From: Nitrospirales bacterium
Lineage (GTDB): Bacteria; Nitrospirota; Nitrospiria; Nitrospirales; UBA8639
Direction of reading: 5' to 3'
Assembly: GCA_022825885.1 (NCBI GenBank)
Contig: JAJDVY010000010.1
Location: 1-63,715, forward strand
DNA: 63,715 nt
Within the stretch, counting starts at the first letter, position 1, and every line of letters starts with the position of its first letter. This document shows, in pieces, positions 15,494 through 24,144 of this stretch. Both the position numbers and the translations under genes were made by a program. Under the pieces are notes generated by a model. That model saw only the letters and a program-made list of their open reading frames with translations, searched no databases and had not been told where the DNA came from.

Positions 15494-18400
15494 GTGGAAT
15501 CAAACATGCTTCCCGACAGCCACGCGCGTCATGGCGCGGTCACGGCGTCAGGCGCCAACGTCGTGGTGACCGCAGGGGCGGGTACGGGCAAAACCTCGCT
15601 CATCGTCGACCGCATCCTCCACGTCTTGACCCGGCGCCACCAACCATTGTCGTTGACGCAGATCGTCGCCGTGACCTTTACCAACAAGGCGGCGAGTGAA
15701 TTGAAGCTGCGGGTGCGGCATCGGTTGCGGCTCATGAAGGACCTTGCCACGGGCCGGTCTGCCGAAGATGAACTCCACGACTACGAAATCCGGTCGATCC
15801 GGCAACTCCAGGAATCTTCCGGCCTCACCGACGAGGAGTTGGCCGTGGTGAGCGATGAAGCCATGCGCGAGGTGGAGCGGGCACACATCGAAACCATTCA
15901 CAGTTTTGCCGGGCATCTCCTGCGGCTGTATCCGGTGGAAGCTGGTGTGGACCCGTCGTTTCAGGAAGACGACGGCACGCGATTTCAGGAGCATTTCAAT
16001 CGCGAGTGGGAGCCATGGGTGCAGTGTGAATTGGACGAGGGCGGGTCCCGGCACGACGCCTGGCGCCGGGTGCTGACGTGCTATGGCCTGGAGGACGTGA
16101 AACAACTCGCCCATGCGTTGACGGATGAATTGATTCCCTTGCCCGGCATCCGCACTCCGCACCCCGCGGTCACCCCGTATCTGCGATCCTGGCTGGCGAC
16201 CTTACGCGACCGCGGTCGTCCGTTGCAGGAACGTTATCAAGGCACCCTGAAGATCAATCGTCTGCTCGATGCCGCCGTCGCGTTGTTGGCGGAAGTGGAA
16301 ACGAAAGGCATGCTGCGGCTGCAAGGTACCGATGAGGCTATCGTGCTTCAAGAGACGATTCCAAAGAAGACAGTGGCCTGGACTGACGAGGACTACGAAG
16401 ACGCCAAGGGGCTGATCAAGGTCGCCCAGGCGATGGCACAGTCGGGGTCGGAATCGCTATGGGACGCCGTGCAACTCCTGGTCCCGTTTGTCGCGCAGTG
16501 CCGAACCTCGTTCGTGGAAAAGGGGCTGGTGTCGTTTAATGGATTGCTGGCGCGTGCGCGGGCTTTGCTGCGGGATCATCCGCACGTGCGCGCCGAATTG
16601 AAGGAACAGTATCAGGCGATTATCGTCGATGAATTTCAGGATACCGACCCGGTCCAATACGAGATCATCCTGTTCTTGGCCGAGGCCGGGGGCGCCGAAG
16701 CCCGGGACTGGCATCGCGTGCAACTGTCGCCGGGCAAATTGTTTATCGTGGGCGATCCCAAGCAATCCATTTATGCGTTTCGACGCGCGGATATCGAAGC
16801 CTACGACACCGTCGTCCGGGACCACGTGCTGGCACCGTCGGCCAAGGGTGAGCGGTATGCCTTGCAAGGAAATTTTCGGACCCATGCCAAATTGCTTGAT
16901 CCGGTGAACCGCTGTTGCGCCAATGTGTTTCCGTCCGCTTCCGTCGAAGGGCTGCAACCTCTGTACGAACCGCTCCTGCCCGTGCCGTCGGACTCGCTTC
17001 CGTTGCCTCACGAACGGATGGAATTCCGCATCGTCACCTTGGCGCAGGAAGATGCTGACGCGAATATGGCTGGGCGCGCGGAGGCGGACGCCTTGGCTCG
17101 CTGGCTGCGGGAGGACGTCCTGGAGAAAGAATCCCTGCTCGTGGGTGGATGTGCGGTGCCCGTTCAGCCGCGTCACGTTGCGGTGCTGTGCCGAACGTCT
17201 GACCATCTGCGAATCTGCCTGGAAGCCTTTCGGCGGCGCCATCTGCCTTGCCTCGCCGAAGGGGAAAAGCATTTTTATGAACGGCAGGAAGTGATTGATT
17301 GCAGCCTTGTGTGGCGGGCATTGATGGACCCCCGTGATGAACTCGCCGCGGTCGGAGTGTTGCGGTCTCCCTGCGGCGGTTGTTCCGACGTGGAGATCGA
17401 GTCGATCGTGCAACGAGGGTGTCTGGATGATTGGGCCAATGGATTCTCCCTCACGCACCTGCCTCCGGTTTTTTCGATCCTGCGTTCGTTGCACGCGGAA
17501 GTCCGGACGCTTCCGGTTCCGGAGGCCATCCGGCGCGTGTTCCAAAAACTGCCATTGGCGGAACTGGCCGCGGCCTCCATCGACGGCGAGCATGCCCTCG
17601 CAAACGCACTCAAACTTCGAGACGTGATGCTGGCGTTGGCCGTGCGGTCCGGGTTGACGCTGCGGGAAATCGTTCGTCAGGTGCAACAATGGGTGGACGA
17701 CCCCGTGATAGAAGGAGAACGGGCCCTGGTCGAGGAAGGGCTCACGTCCCAGGGACCGGGAGGGGCGATCCGGTTGTTGACCATCCATAAAGCCAAAGGG
17801 CTGGAATTTCCCATGGTGATCGTCGCGGGCCTGCACCGGGACGTGGATCGTCGAAGAGACTTGGTCCGGACGTCCCACGACTGGCTGACCGATACCATCG
17901 GCCTTCGGCTGGGCCAGGCCGCCGACCTCGGAGGTATTTTTCTCGAAACCAAAGTCGCAGAGCGACAACTGGCCGAACAGGTGCGGTTGCTCTACGTCGC
18001 CATGACGCGCGCGCAACGGCGGCTCGTGTTGTCGGCGGCATGGCACGGGAACGGGACAAGCAGGAAGGGGACGTTCCTGTCGTTGATCACGCGCGGCCTG
18101 GATCTGGATGTGCCGGCCATGGTTGAAGCGGCCAAACAAGGCGCCCGGAGCGACCATCTTGTCGGAGACGTGGCCGTGACCACAACCGTCGTGCCGGTCC
18201 CGCAGCCCCTAAAGAAAGTCCGGCCCGCTTCCCCCACATGGAAAGCGACCATGCCGGATGGTGTGGCTCACCAACGTCGATGGGATACCTGGTTGAAGCA
18301 AGCGGAGACGGCCCGAAAGACCCCGCTGTTTCTTTCCGCAACACGGTCCTTGACGAGTGACCCGCCGGCGCCGGAGTCCTTCGCGTCTCTGGAGAAAGCC

Positions 18401-18994
18401 TCCGGACAATCCGGGGACCAATTCATCGCCACTCGACGCCGGAAGGCGGCGTCACAACCGGGTTCATCCGGTCGAAGTGCAATCATGGGGACGTTGGCCC
18501 ATCGCGTCATGTCCGGCTGGGATTTTTCCGCTGATCCGGCGACGTTGCCGTCGTGGGTCGAAGCCTGCTGCCGGATGTATCTGGCTGAGGAATGGGGGCC
18601 GGAGTCGGACGGCGTCCTGGCGGAATTGCAGGAAATCTTCGCGCATTTCGTCGTGTCTGAACCGTATGCCGTGCTCCGGCAGGCAGACATCCTGGGCCGG
18701 GAGATTCCCTTTGCCGTTCCTTGGAGTGCGGTGGCGGCTGACGCGGAACGCACCCCGGCTGCATCGACGTGTGTGATGGAAGGGGTGATCGACGTCATGT
18801 ATCGCCGGGATCAACAAATTTGGATTGCCGACTACAAGACGCATCGGATGGAAAAACACGTTCCGGAGCAGGTCGTACAGGAGTCCCGCGCACAAATGGA
18901 GATCTATCGTAGAGCGGCCGAGCCGGTATTGGCCCAGGGTCCCGTCCGGGCGCAACTCATCTTTTTACGGAGTGGACTCAGCGTCGAGGTTTGA
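15494..18994 (+). CDS. AddA-like UvrD helicase-nuclease
   Basis: Starting at GTG 15494, just after AAGGAG, the product is 1166 residues. An ATG at 15506 is the alternative start. It has a complete SF1A helicase core: Walker A TAGAGTGKT with K33, FTNKAASELK (Ia), IIVDEFQDTDPVQ (II), IVGDPKQSIYAFR (III), LLTIHKAKGLEF (V) and LLYVAMTRAQ (VI). The C-terminal PD-(D/E)XK nuclease ends in GVID...IADYK with D1113 and K1115. This is the AddA pattern, the 3'-to-5' motor and one nuclease of the recombination complex. It begins 8 bp after the addB-like stop, so the two are one transcription unit. Both carry the nuclease motif, as in true AddAB. Confidence 0.92.
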   Translation: MESNMLPDSHARHGAVTASGANVVVTAGAGTGKTSLIVDRILHVLTRRHQPLSLTQIVAVTFTNKAASELKLRVRHRLRLMKDLATGRSAEDELHDYEIRSIRQLQESSGLTDEELAVVSDEAMREVERAHIETIHSFAGHLLRLYPVEAGVDPSFQEDDGTRFQEHFNREWEPWVQCELDEGGSRHDAWRRVLTCYGLEDVKQLAHALTDELIPLPGIRTPHPAVTPYLRSWLATLRDRGRPLQERYQGTLKINRLLDAAVALLAEVETKGMLRLQGTDEAIVLQETIPKKTVAWTDEDYEDAKGLIKVAQAMAQSGSESLWDAVQLLVPFVAQCRTSFVEKGLVSFNGLLARARALLRDHPHVRAELKEQYQAIIVDEFQDTDPVQYEIILFLAEAGGAEARDWHRVQLSPGKLFIVGDPKQSIYAFRRADIEAYDTVVRDHVLAPSAKGERYALQGNFRTHAKLLDPVNRCCANVFPSASVEGLQPLYEPLLPVPSDSLPLPHERMEFRIVTLAQEDADANMAGRAEADALARWLREDVLEKESLLVGGCAVPVQPRHVAVLCRTSDHLRICLEAFRRRHLPCLAEGEKHFYERQEVIDCSLVWRALMDPRDELAAVGVLRSPCGGCSDVEIESIVQRGCLDDWANGFSLTHLPPVFSILRSLHAEVRTLPVPEAIRRVFQKLPLAELAAASIDGEHALANALKLRDVMLALAVRSGLTLREIVRQVQQWVDDPVIEGERALVEEGLTSQGPGGAIRLLTIHKAKGLEFPMVIVAGLHRDVDRRRDLVRTSHDWLTDTIGLRLGQAADLGGIFLETKVAERQLAEQVRLLYVAMTRAQRRLVLSAAWHGNGTSRKGTFLSLITRGLDLDVPAMVEAAKQGARSDHLVGDVAVTTTVVPVPQPLKKVRPASPTWKATMPDGVAHQRRWDTWLKQAETARKTPLFLSATRSLTSDPPAPESFASLEKASGQSGDQFIATRRRKAASQPGSSGRSAIMGTLAHRVMSGWDFSADPATLPSWVEACCRMYLAEEWGPESDGVLAELQEIFAHFVVSEPYAVLRQADILGREIPFAVPWSAVAADAERTPAASTCVMEGVIDVMYRRDQQIWIADYKTHRMEKHVPEQVVQESRAQMEIYRRAAEPVLAQGPVRAQLIFLRSGLSVEV

Positions 18995-19052
18995 GTAGGA
19001 TAGGGGGTTGTTGAAGCGTTCCGTGCAAACACGTTGGGAAAGGAGAACCTTC

Positions 19053-19538
19053 ATGCCACTGTGCAATTGGAAAATAGGATGCCTCATATGCAGTCTTGTC
19101 TTCATCGGAGCCTGTAGCAGTACAGAGAAAGTCAGGATCACAGCCTTGAACGCCCCGGGCGGGAGCAACCCCGAGGCGGCGTCCATCCTGAAAGCCGGCA
19201 ACGAGGCCTTTGCCGCCGGGAAATGGGCCGTGGCGAAGCAGCAGTACGAAAAAGCCATCAGCATCCAGGAAACCATGGCGGAGGCGCATTACAATCTGGC
19301 CCTGACCTTGGACCGGTTGGGACAGCGAAAGCAAGCCGAGACTCACTATACCCAAGCCGCGAATTTCGCTCCCGGACATCAGGTGATTTGGAATTCACGG
19401 ATCTATCGACGGTATGGTGACGTCACGCCATCGGTCAGTGGCAGTGGTACCCTACCCGGGGTTCCGGGATTGGGGGGACTCGGAGGAATCGGCGGTGGTG
19501 GTGGAAGACCCGGCGGGGCCCCACCCGGCGGATTTTAG
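19053..19538 (+). CDS. TPR-repeat lipoprotein
   Basis: ATG 19053 follows GAAAGGAG. The signal peptide ends in a lipobox, FIGAC, so the cysteine should be lipidated and the protein anchored in the envelope. Residues about 40-110 form two tetratricopeptide units (AGNEAFAAGKWAVAKQQYEKA and AHYNLALTLDRLGQRKQAETHY), which usually mediate protein contacts. The last 35 residues are a glycine/proline-rich flexible tail. It faces the lgt gene tail to tail, across a GC hairpin. It may have no functional link to the AddAB pair upstream. Confidence 0.82.
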   Translation: MPLCNWKIGCLICSLVFIGACSSTEKVRITALNAPGGSNPEAASILKAGNEAFAAGKWAVAKQQYEKAISIQETMAEAHYNLALTLDRLGQRKQAETHYTQAANFAPGHQVIWNSRIYRRYGDVTPSVSGSGTLPGVPGLGGLGGIGGGGGRPGGAPPGGF

Positions 19539-19581
19539 CCGACCCCGATTCGGATCGTTGTCGCGGACCGATCCGTTATTT

Positions 19582-19602
19582 CCCCTCCTTTGTGAGGAGG
19601 GG
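19582..19602. terminator. GC hairpin between convergent genes
   Basis: CCCCTCC at 19582-19588 and GGAGGGG at 19596-19602 form a perfect 7-bp stem with a 7-nt loop, midway between the convergent TPR lipoprotein gene and lgt. No U-tract follows on either side, so it may be a family B repeat copy acting as a transcription block rather than a classical terminator. Confidence 0.45.
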
Positions 19603-19620
19603 CGGGGGAGGTAGAGGCAT

Positions 19621-20454
19621 TCAATGACTTCCCCCGCGTTCGCGGCTTGAATGCGTTCTATAGCCCACCACCAGCATCGTCAATCCCAGGAGGATCATGG
19701 GTAGACTCAACAGTTGTCCCATGGTCATGGGTCCCAAGATAAACCCCAGGTGGGCATCCGGTTCTCGAAACAATTCGGCGAAGCTTCGGAAGAGGCCGTA
19801 CCCGGCGATAAAACTCCAAAAGACCGTGCCGGGAGGTGTCGCTTTCCTGCCCAGGAACCAGAGCATCCCGAACAAAACCACCCCTTCCAGCGCCGCCTCG
19901 TATAATTGTGAGGGATGGCGACAGGCCGACCCGCCCCTCGGGAAGACCATGCACCAGGAAACGTCCGTGGGCCGTCCGTATAATTCCCCGTTGATAAAAT
20001 TCCCCAAGCGCCCCAGGCCCAATCCGATCGGGGCGACTTGCGCCGCCAGGTCCGCAATCGTGTATGCCGTGAATCCTTTCTTGTAACAGAACAGCCAGAG
20101 CGCGAGACACGTGCCGAGCAACCCGCCGTGGAAGGACATCCCGCCTTCCCACACGGCCAGGATTTTCAGCGGGTTCTGCAGGTAGTACGCCGTCTTGTAA
20201 AACAGGGTATAGCCCAACCGTCCGCCGAGAAACACACCGAACGCGGCAAACACGATCAGGTCGGCCAACTGGGTCTTGCCTAAGGGGATATTCCGGCTGG
20301 CGGCCCGATGTTTGATCAGGAAATACGCCGCCAGCAAACCCAACAGATACATCAGCCCGTACCAGCGAAATTGCAGGGGACCTAACCGGAAAAAAACGGG
20401 ATCAATTTCAGGGAAGGAGAGAGAAACCCACAACGGAGGGATGTAAGCGTTCAA
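19621..20454 (-). CDS. lgt: Prolipoprotein diacylglyceryl transferase
   Basis: The 277-residue integral membrane enzyme has about seven hydrophobic segments and the Lgt signature GRLGNFINGELYGRPTD near residues 149-165. GGRLGYTLFY, GGMSFHGGLLG and HPSQLYEA are also conserved blocks. It transfers diacylglycerol from phosphatidylglycerol to the lipobox cysteine of prolipoproteins such as its neighbour at 19053. It is transcribed leftwards, convergent with that gene. Its upstream region (20455-20801) is shared with the divergent mrp gene. Confidence 0.97.
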   Translation of the reverse strand: MNAYIPPLWVSLSFPEIDPVFFRLGPLQFRWYGLMYLLGLLAAYFLIKHRAASRNIPLGKTQLADLIVFAAFGVFLGGRLGYTLFYKTAYYLQNPLKILAVWEGGMSFHGGLLGTCLALWLFCYKKGFTAYTIADLAAQVAPIGLGLGRLGNFINGELYGRPTDVSWCMVFPRGGSACRHPSQLYEAALEGVVLFGMLWFLGRKATPPGTVFWSFIAGYGLFRSFAELFREPDAHLGFILGPMTMGQLLSLPMILLGLTMLVVGYRTHSSRERGGSH

Positions 20455-20801
20455 AATGGATATCCAGTCGTAAGGAACGCTCTGCCCGCGGTTTCGAGCA
20501 TTCCAAGGTGCGAACCATCCTAGGGAGGCATTGCCGGTTTTTCAAGGGATGCTCCTCCGGCATACGGCTCTAATTTGCCGTTCCGGGTTTGTCCTGAGGG
20601 GTCTGCCCGGAGCGTAGCGAAGGGAATGACTGAACGCATCCAGGGATGACGGATGAAAGACGAAGCGAGCATTTGCCTCAGTGGTTGGTGACAGGGTAGA
20701 GTTTCTGCCAGTACCCACGTTCCGACTGGAAACGCCTGTTCTGAGCGTTTCTCGATTGGCTCAGAACTGCCGGTAGTGAAGTTGAAGGGGGGGAGCAAAC
20801 A
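20455..20801. other. Divergent intergenic region between lgt and mrp with repeat fragments
   Basis: No gene is supported. The region holds an inverted, interrupted family D copy at about 20588-20625. Next to it is a copy of a further dispersed word (GGAATGACTGAACGCATCCA, about 20623-20642) that recurs near 28783 and 33266. A purine-rich ribosome-binding site (GGGGGGAG) for mrp lies at about 20788-20795. No clear promoter pair could be assigned for lgt or mrp. Confidence 0.5.
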
Positions 20802-21683
20802 ATGAGCGACGAGGCTGCAACGCACGTGAGCACGGGAACCCCGGCGGCGGAGGATGCCGTGTTGCCCGGCGTCAAACATGTGATCGCGGTCGCCAGTGGA
20901 AAAGGCGGGGTCGGCAAATCCACGGTCTCCACCAATTTGTCCGTGGCGTTGGCGCAAAGCGGCGCGAGAGTCGGGCTGATGGACGCGGACATTTATGGCC
21001 CGAATATTCCCATGATGATGGGTGTGCCGGATCCGCCGAAGAAAGAGGGCGATAAAATCAAGCCGGCCGAAGCGCATGGCGTGAAGATCATGTCCATGGG
21101 GTTCTTCGTGCCGGAAGAAACCGCCATTGTGTGGCGGGGACCCATGGTGCATACCGCCATCCAGCAGTTCTTTCGTGACGTGCTGTGGGGCGAACTGGAC
21201 TACCTGTTGGTGGATTTGCCGCCAGGGACGGGCGATGCCCAACTCAGCCTCTCGCAAATCGTTGCCTTGACCGGTGTGGTGACGGTAACCACCCCGCAGG
21301 AAGTGGCACTCTACGACGTGCGCAAGGGCCTGATGATGTTCAAGAAAGTCAACGTCCCCCTCTTGGGCGTGATTGAGAATATGAGTTTTTTTGTCTGCGG
21401 GCGTTGCGGAGAACGAACCGAAATTTTTGCGTTTGCCGGCGGCGAGCGTGCGGCGCAGAAGTTTGACATTCCTTTCTTGGGTCGTATCCCCTTGGATCCG
21501 GCGATCCGCGAAGGTGGAGACGCGGGCATGCCGGTCGTCGCGTCGACTCCGGATTCGCCGCTCACTCTGGCGTTTCGGAATGCGGCGGAGGCGTTGCAAG
21601 CGCGCGTGCAGGCACTCACGAGTGAAGCCACGGGGGCAACCCTGAGTGACATGGTCAAGAAGTTGAAAGAACCCATGGCATAA
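20802..21683 (+). CDS. mrp: Mrp/NBP35-family iron-sulfur cluster carrier ATPase
   Basis: The 293-residue protein has the deviant Walker A of the MinD/Mrp class, [10 protein letters not shown], plus [16 protein letters not shown], the switch [14 protein letters not shown] and a C-x-x-C (CGRC, about 200-203) that bridges a labile [4Fe-4S] cluster between two subunits. It donates clusters to apo-proteins. The N-terminal DUF59 domain found in many Mrp proteins is absent; about 25 unrelated residues precede the ATPase. The next gene encodes a Rieske [2Fe-2S] protein, a plausible client neighbourhood. Confidence 0.95.
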   Translation: MSDEAATHVSTGTPAAEDAVLPGVKHVIAVASGKGGVGKSTVSTNLSVALAQSGARVGLMDADIYGPNIPMMMGVPDPPKKEGDKIKPAEAHGVKIMSMGFFVPEETAIVWRGPMVHTAIQQFFRDVLWGELDYLLVDLPPGTGDAQLSLSQIVALTGVVTVTTPQEVALYDVRKGLMMFKKVNVPLLGVIENMSFFVCGRCGERTEIFAFAGGERAAQKFDIPFLGRIPLDPAIREGGDAGMPVVASTPDSPLTLAFRNAAEALQARVQALTSEATGATLSDMVKKLKEPMA

Positions 21684-21692
21684 TTCAAAATC

Positions 21693-21735
21693 CCCTCTCC
21701 CTATTTCCCGCATTAAGCGGGAAATAGGGAGAGGG
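21693..21735. repeat. Perfect 19-bp palindrome, family B
   Basis: CCCTCTCCCTATTTCCCGC (21693-21711), a 5-nt loop ATTAA and the exact complement (21717-21735) form a very stable hairpin, followed by CTGGGGTGAGGGGG. The outer part is the family B repeat also present at 27925-27957 and 28724-28758. It lies 10 bp after the mrp stop and could attenuate transcription into the Rieske gene. Confidence 0.8.
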
Positions 21736-21788
21736 CTGGGGTGAGGGGGGAGTGGAAGAGCCTGAATCTTAACCGCTGGAGGATTCCA

Positions 21789-22112
21789 ATGGCAGAAATG
21801 GTCAAAGTGGCGAATGCCGATGAGGTGAAAGCCGGAGAAGGCATTGTTGCCGAAGTCGAGGGTAAAGAGATCGCCCTCTTTAACGTCGACGGCGCGTTTT
21901 ATGCCGTGGACAATACCTGCGTGCATCGTGCGGGACCGTTGGGTGAGGGCGAATTGATCGGCGAGGTGGTCACGTGCCCCTGGCACGGTTGGGAATACAA
22001 CGTCACCACCGGCGCCTGTATTACGAATCCGTCCGCATGCGTGGCCCGATTCCCCGTGGCGGTGGAAGGGAACGACGTCAAGATCTCCCTTGAACCGGCT
22101 TCCCCGGCTTGA
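21789..22112 (+). CDS. Rieske-type [2Fe-2S] ferredoxin (NirD-like)
   Basis: From ATG 21789, preceded by CTGGAGGA, the protein is 107 residues. It has the two Rieske cluster boxes C-x-H (NTCVHRAGPLGEG) and C-x-x-H (VTCPWHGWEYN), followed by the ACITNPSACVARFPV strand region. The length fits soluble Rieske ferredoxins and the NirD small subunit. It has no signal peptide, so it is cytosolic. No nitrite reductase large subunit lies nearby, so a general electron-transfer role is more likely. Codons upstream of 21789 are derived from the family B repeat. Confidence 0.93.
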   Translation: MAEMVKVANADEVKAGEGIVAEVEGKEIALFNVDGAFYAVDNTCVHRAGPLGEGELIGEVVTCPWHGWEYNVTTGACITNPSACVARFPVAVEGNDVKISLEPASPA

Positions 22113-22220
22113 ACCGCAACGCCCTCTTCGGTCATTCCTGCGGAAGCAGGAATCCAGTCTTCGCGGAAGAGGGCAGGGGTGAGGGGGGCTCGTCGTAACC
22201 CGACAGCGAGTAACAAACCC

Positions 22221-23075
22221 ATGAAGAAGAAAATCAGCAGCCAGGCGCCCAGGATCAGTCAGCGGGAACCCATCCGGTTACAGCGTCGTCCACCCAGCCT
22301 GGCCAAGCTGGATATGACGAAGCACGTTGGTCGCAAGGAGTACGAGACCAAACTGGCCAAGCTTCAGGTTCACTTGAAGGAGCTCTCGCTGGCCTACCAG
22401 TCTCAGCGCCGGCGCGCGGTGGTCGTGTTGGAAGGGTGGGACGCCGCAGGCAAAGGAGGCGTCATCAGGCGGATGCACTGGCCGCTTGATCCGCGCGGGC
22501 TGAAGGTCTGGCCGATCTCCGCACCGACCCCGGACGAACTGGACCACCACTACCTGTACCGTTTCTGGACGCGTCTGCCGCGGTCCGGGCAACTTGTCGT
22601 GTTCGACCGATCCTGGTACGGCCGGGTGCTGGTGGAACGGATCGAAGGCTACGCTACCAAGAGCGAATGGCAACGTGCGTACGCCGAGATCAATGAATTC
22701 GAGCGCCTGCTCGACGACGATGGGGTCCGTCTCGTCAAGATCTTCCTGCACATCACGCCGGAAGAACAACTCGCGCGGTTCCGGGCGCGGTTCAACGACC
22801 CGCTCAAACGCTGGAAGCTTTCAGCGGAAGACCTCCGCAACCGGGCCCGCTGGGCCGACTATGAAGTGGCGATCGAAGAAATGTTCCGAAGAACCTCGAC
22901 TGTCCACCAGCCCTGGATCGTGATCCCGGGCAACAGCAAACACTATGGCCGTCTTGCCGCGATCAATGCCATCGTCAAACGGCTGTCCGAAGATGTGGAC
23001 CTGTCCCCAGCCGGCCTCGATCCCACGTTCGAGCAGAGAGCCCGCAAGGTTCTCGGTTTCGATCAGCCATCCTAA
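22221..23075 (+). CDS. ppk2: Polyphosphate kinase 2 family protein
   Basis: The 284-residue protein contains the PPK2 core: Walker A EGWDAAGKGGVIRRM, the lid region PTPDELDHHYLYRFWTRLP and Walker B FDRSWYGRVLVERIEG. It ends with the FHRAR-like ARFRARFNDPLKRWKLS block and RWADYEVAIEEMF. PPK2 enzymes move phosphate between polyphosphate and nucleoside mono- or diphosphates. A single-domain protein of this size is class I- or III-like, but substrate preference cannot be read here. A 40-residue basic leader precedes the core. ATG 22221 is chosen because upstream codons lie in repeat DNA. Confidence 0.93.
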   Translation: MKKKISSQAPRISQREPIRLQRRPPSLAKLDMTKHVGRKEYETKLAKLQVHLKELSLAYQSQRRRAVVVLEGWDAAGKGGVIRRMHWPLDPRGLKVWPISAPTPDELDHHYLYRFWTRLPRSGQLVVFDRSWYGRVLVERIEGYATKSEWQRAYAEINEFERLLDDDGVRLVKIFLHITPEEQLARFRARFNDPLKRWKLSAEDLRNRARWADYEVAIEEMFRRTSTVHQPWIVIPGNSKHYGRLAAINAIVKRLSEDVDLSPAGLDPTFEQRARKVLGFDQPS

Positions 23076-23166
23076 CCCTTCTTTTTCGATGACCTGAAGA
23101 GGTCTGCGTCAACCGACGTCTTTTCAAAACGATGTAATCTCGTGACGGTCATGTTATAAGACGACC

Positions 23167-23964
23167 ATGACAACGTTCTTCAGACTTGACTCCAGGCAAA
23201 GTGACGCATGGCGCCGGGCCGTCCTTGCGTTCACGGCCGTTCTTCTAATCGTGAACGGCGATCCTGCGAGTGCGGGCGGGGACGATGCCGTTCTTGATTT
23301 CGTGTGGGCGGAGCCCTACGCCGGGGTCTTCGCCGGCTACGGCCGAATGGACAACCGGATCGTTGACGTCGATGGTTTTGCGAATTGGGGGCATCCCGGT
23401 TCGGGTTCCAATTACAACGATGACGGGTTCGCCGGCGGCGTGCTGGTCGGAAGGAAGTTCAAAATCGGGGGCATGCCGTTCAGGATGGAAGTCGACGGCA
23501 CGTTCGGCGACCTGTCGGCAGCCACGAACACACTCGACCCCGAGGGTCTGGACGAGACGGCGAAAGCGGAATTTCGTTGGAGTATCACGACCCGCGCCGG
23601 TCTCGAATACATCGTTGGCCGTGCGACCGTCTTCACGACCGGCGGATTGGCAATTGCCAGGATTGCCAATTCGGTCACCGATATCGACTTCTCCCCGACG
23701 CGCTTGGACCCCGACGATTCCTTTCGCGACCGTTCAACGGAAATCGGTTGGGTGGTTGGGGCGGGAGTCGAAACTCCGCTGGCTGACGGCTGGACCCTGC
23801 GACTCGAGGGCTCATACTTGGATTTCGGATCCAGCACCTATTACGCGAACCGCTCCGGCAACGACCCTTGTGGGCCGGACTCCCCTCGCAGGCCGTGCCC
23901 GTATCGCGTTGAGAACAATCTTGCCCTCGTGCGCCTGGCACTCATCTACCCGTTCAGTTGGTAG
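23167..23964 (+). CDS. Outer-membrane beta-barrel protein
   Basis: A long leader with a hydrophobic core (VLAFTAVLLIVNGDPASAG) ends near residue 37, consistent with signal peptidase cleavage. The rest alternates hydrophobic and polar residues as short strands (YAGVFAGYGRMDN, GFAGGVLVGRKFKIGG, WTLRLEGSYLDFGSS) and ends in an aromatic C-terminus (YPFSW), the recognition signal for barrel assembly. This resembles the OmpA-like/OmpW-like eight-stranded porin superfamily. A CGPDSPRRPCP loop near the end may carry a disulfide. It is monocistronic and sits just left of the McrBC block. Confidence 0.8.
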   Translation: MTTFFRLDSRQSDAWRRAVLAFTAVLLIVNGDPASAGGDDAVLDFVWAEPYAGVFAGYGRMDNRIVDVDGFANWGHPGSGSNYNDDGFAGGVLVGRKFKIGGMPFRMEVDGTFGDLSAATNTLDPEGLDETAKAEFRWSITTRAGLEYIVGRATVFTTGGLAIARIANSVTDIDFSPTRLDPDDSFRDRSTEIGWVVGAGVETPLADGWTLRLEGSYLDFGSSTYYANRSGNDPCGPDSPRRPCPYRVENNLALVRLALIYPFSW

Positions 23965-24144
23965 CGTGTCTCCTGCAGCGGCGTTGACTTCAGACTCGCC
24001 CTAGTAGCACTCTCCTGAAAAGGATATGTGGTTATTGCCATATGGGACAGCGCGTCCCATTCTCATCTCTTCGTGCACCGGCTTCAAGTTTGCACGGTGG
24101 ATTCTCGTTCGCGTACTGCGGGTACATTCGCGTGAGGAGTCAAA

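Noticed and set aside
16457-18157. 566-codon antisense frame across the addA-like gene
   Set aside because: It is entirely opposite a well-conserved helicase-nuclease; histidine/arginine-rich composition is typical of antisense shadow frames.
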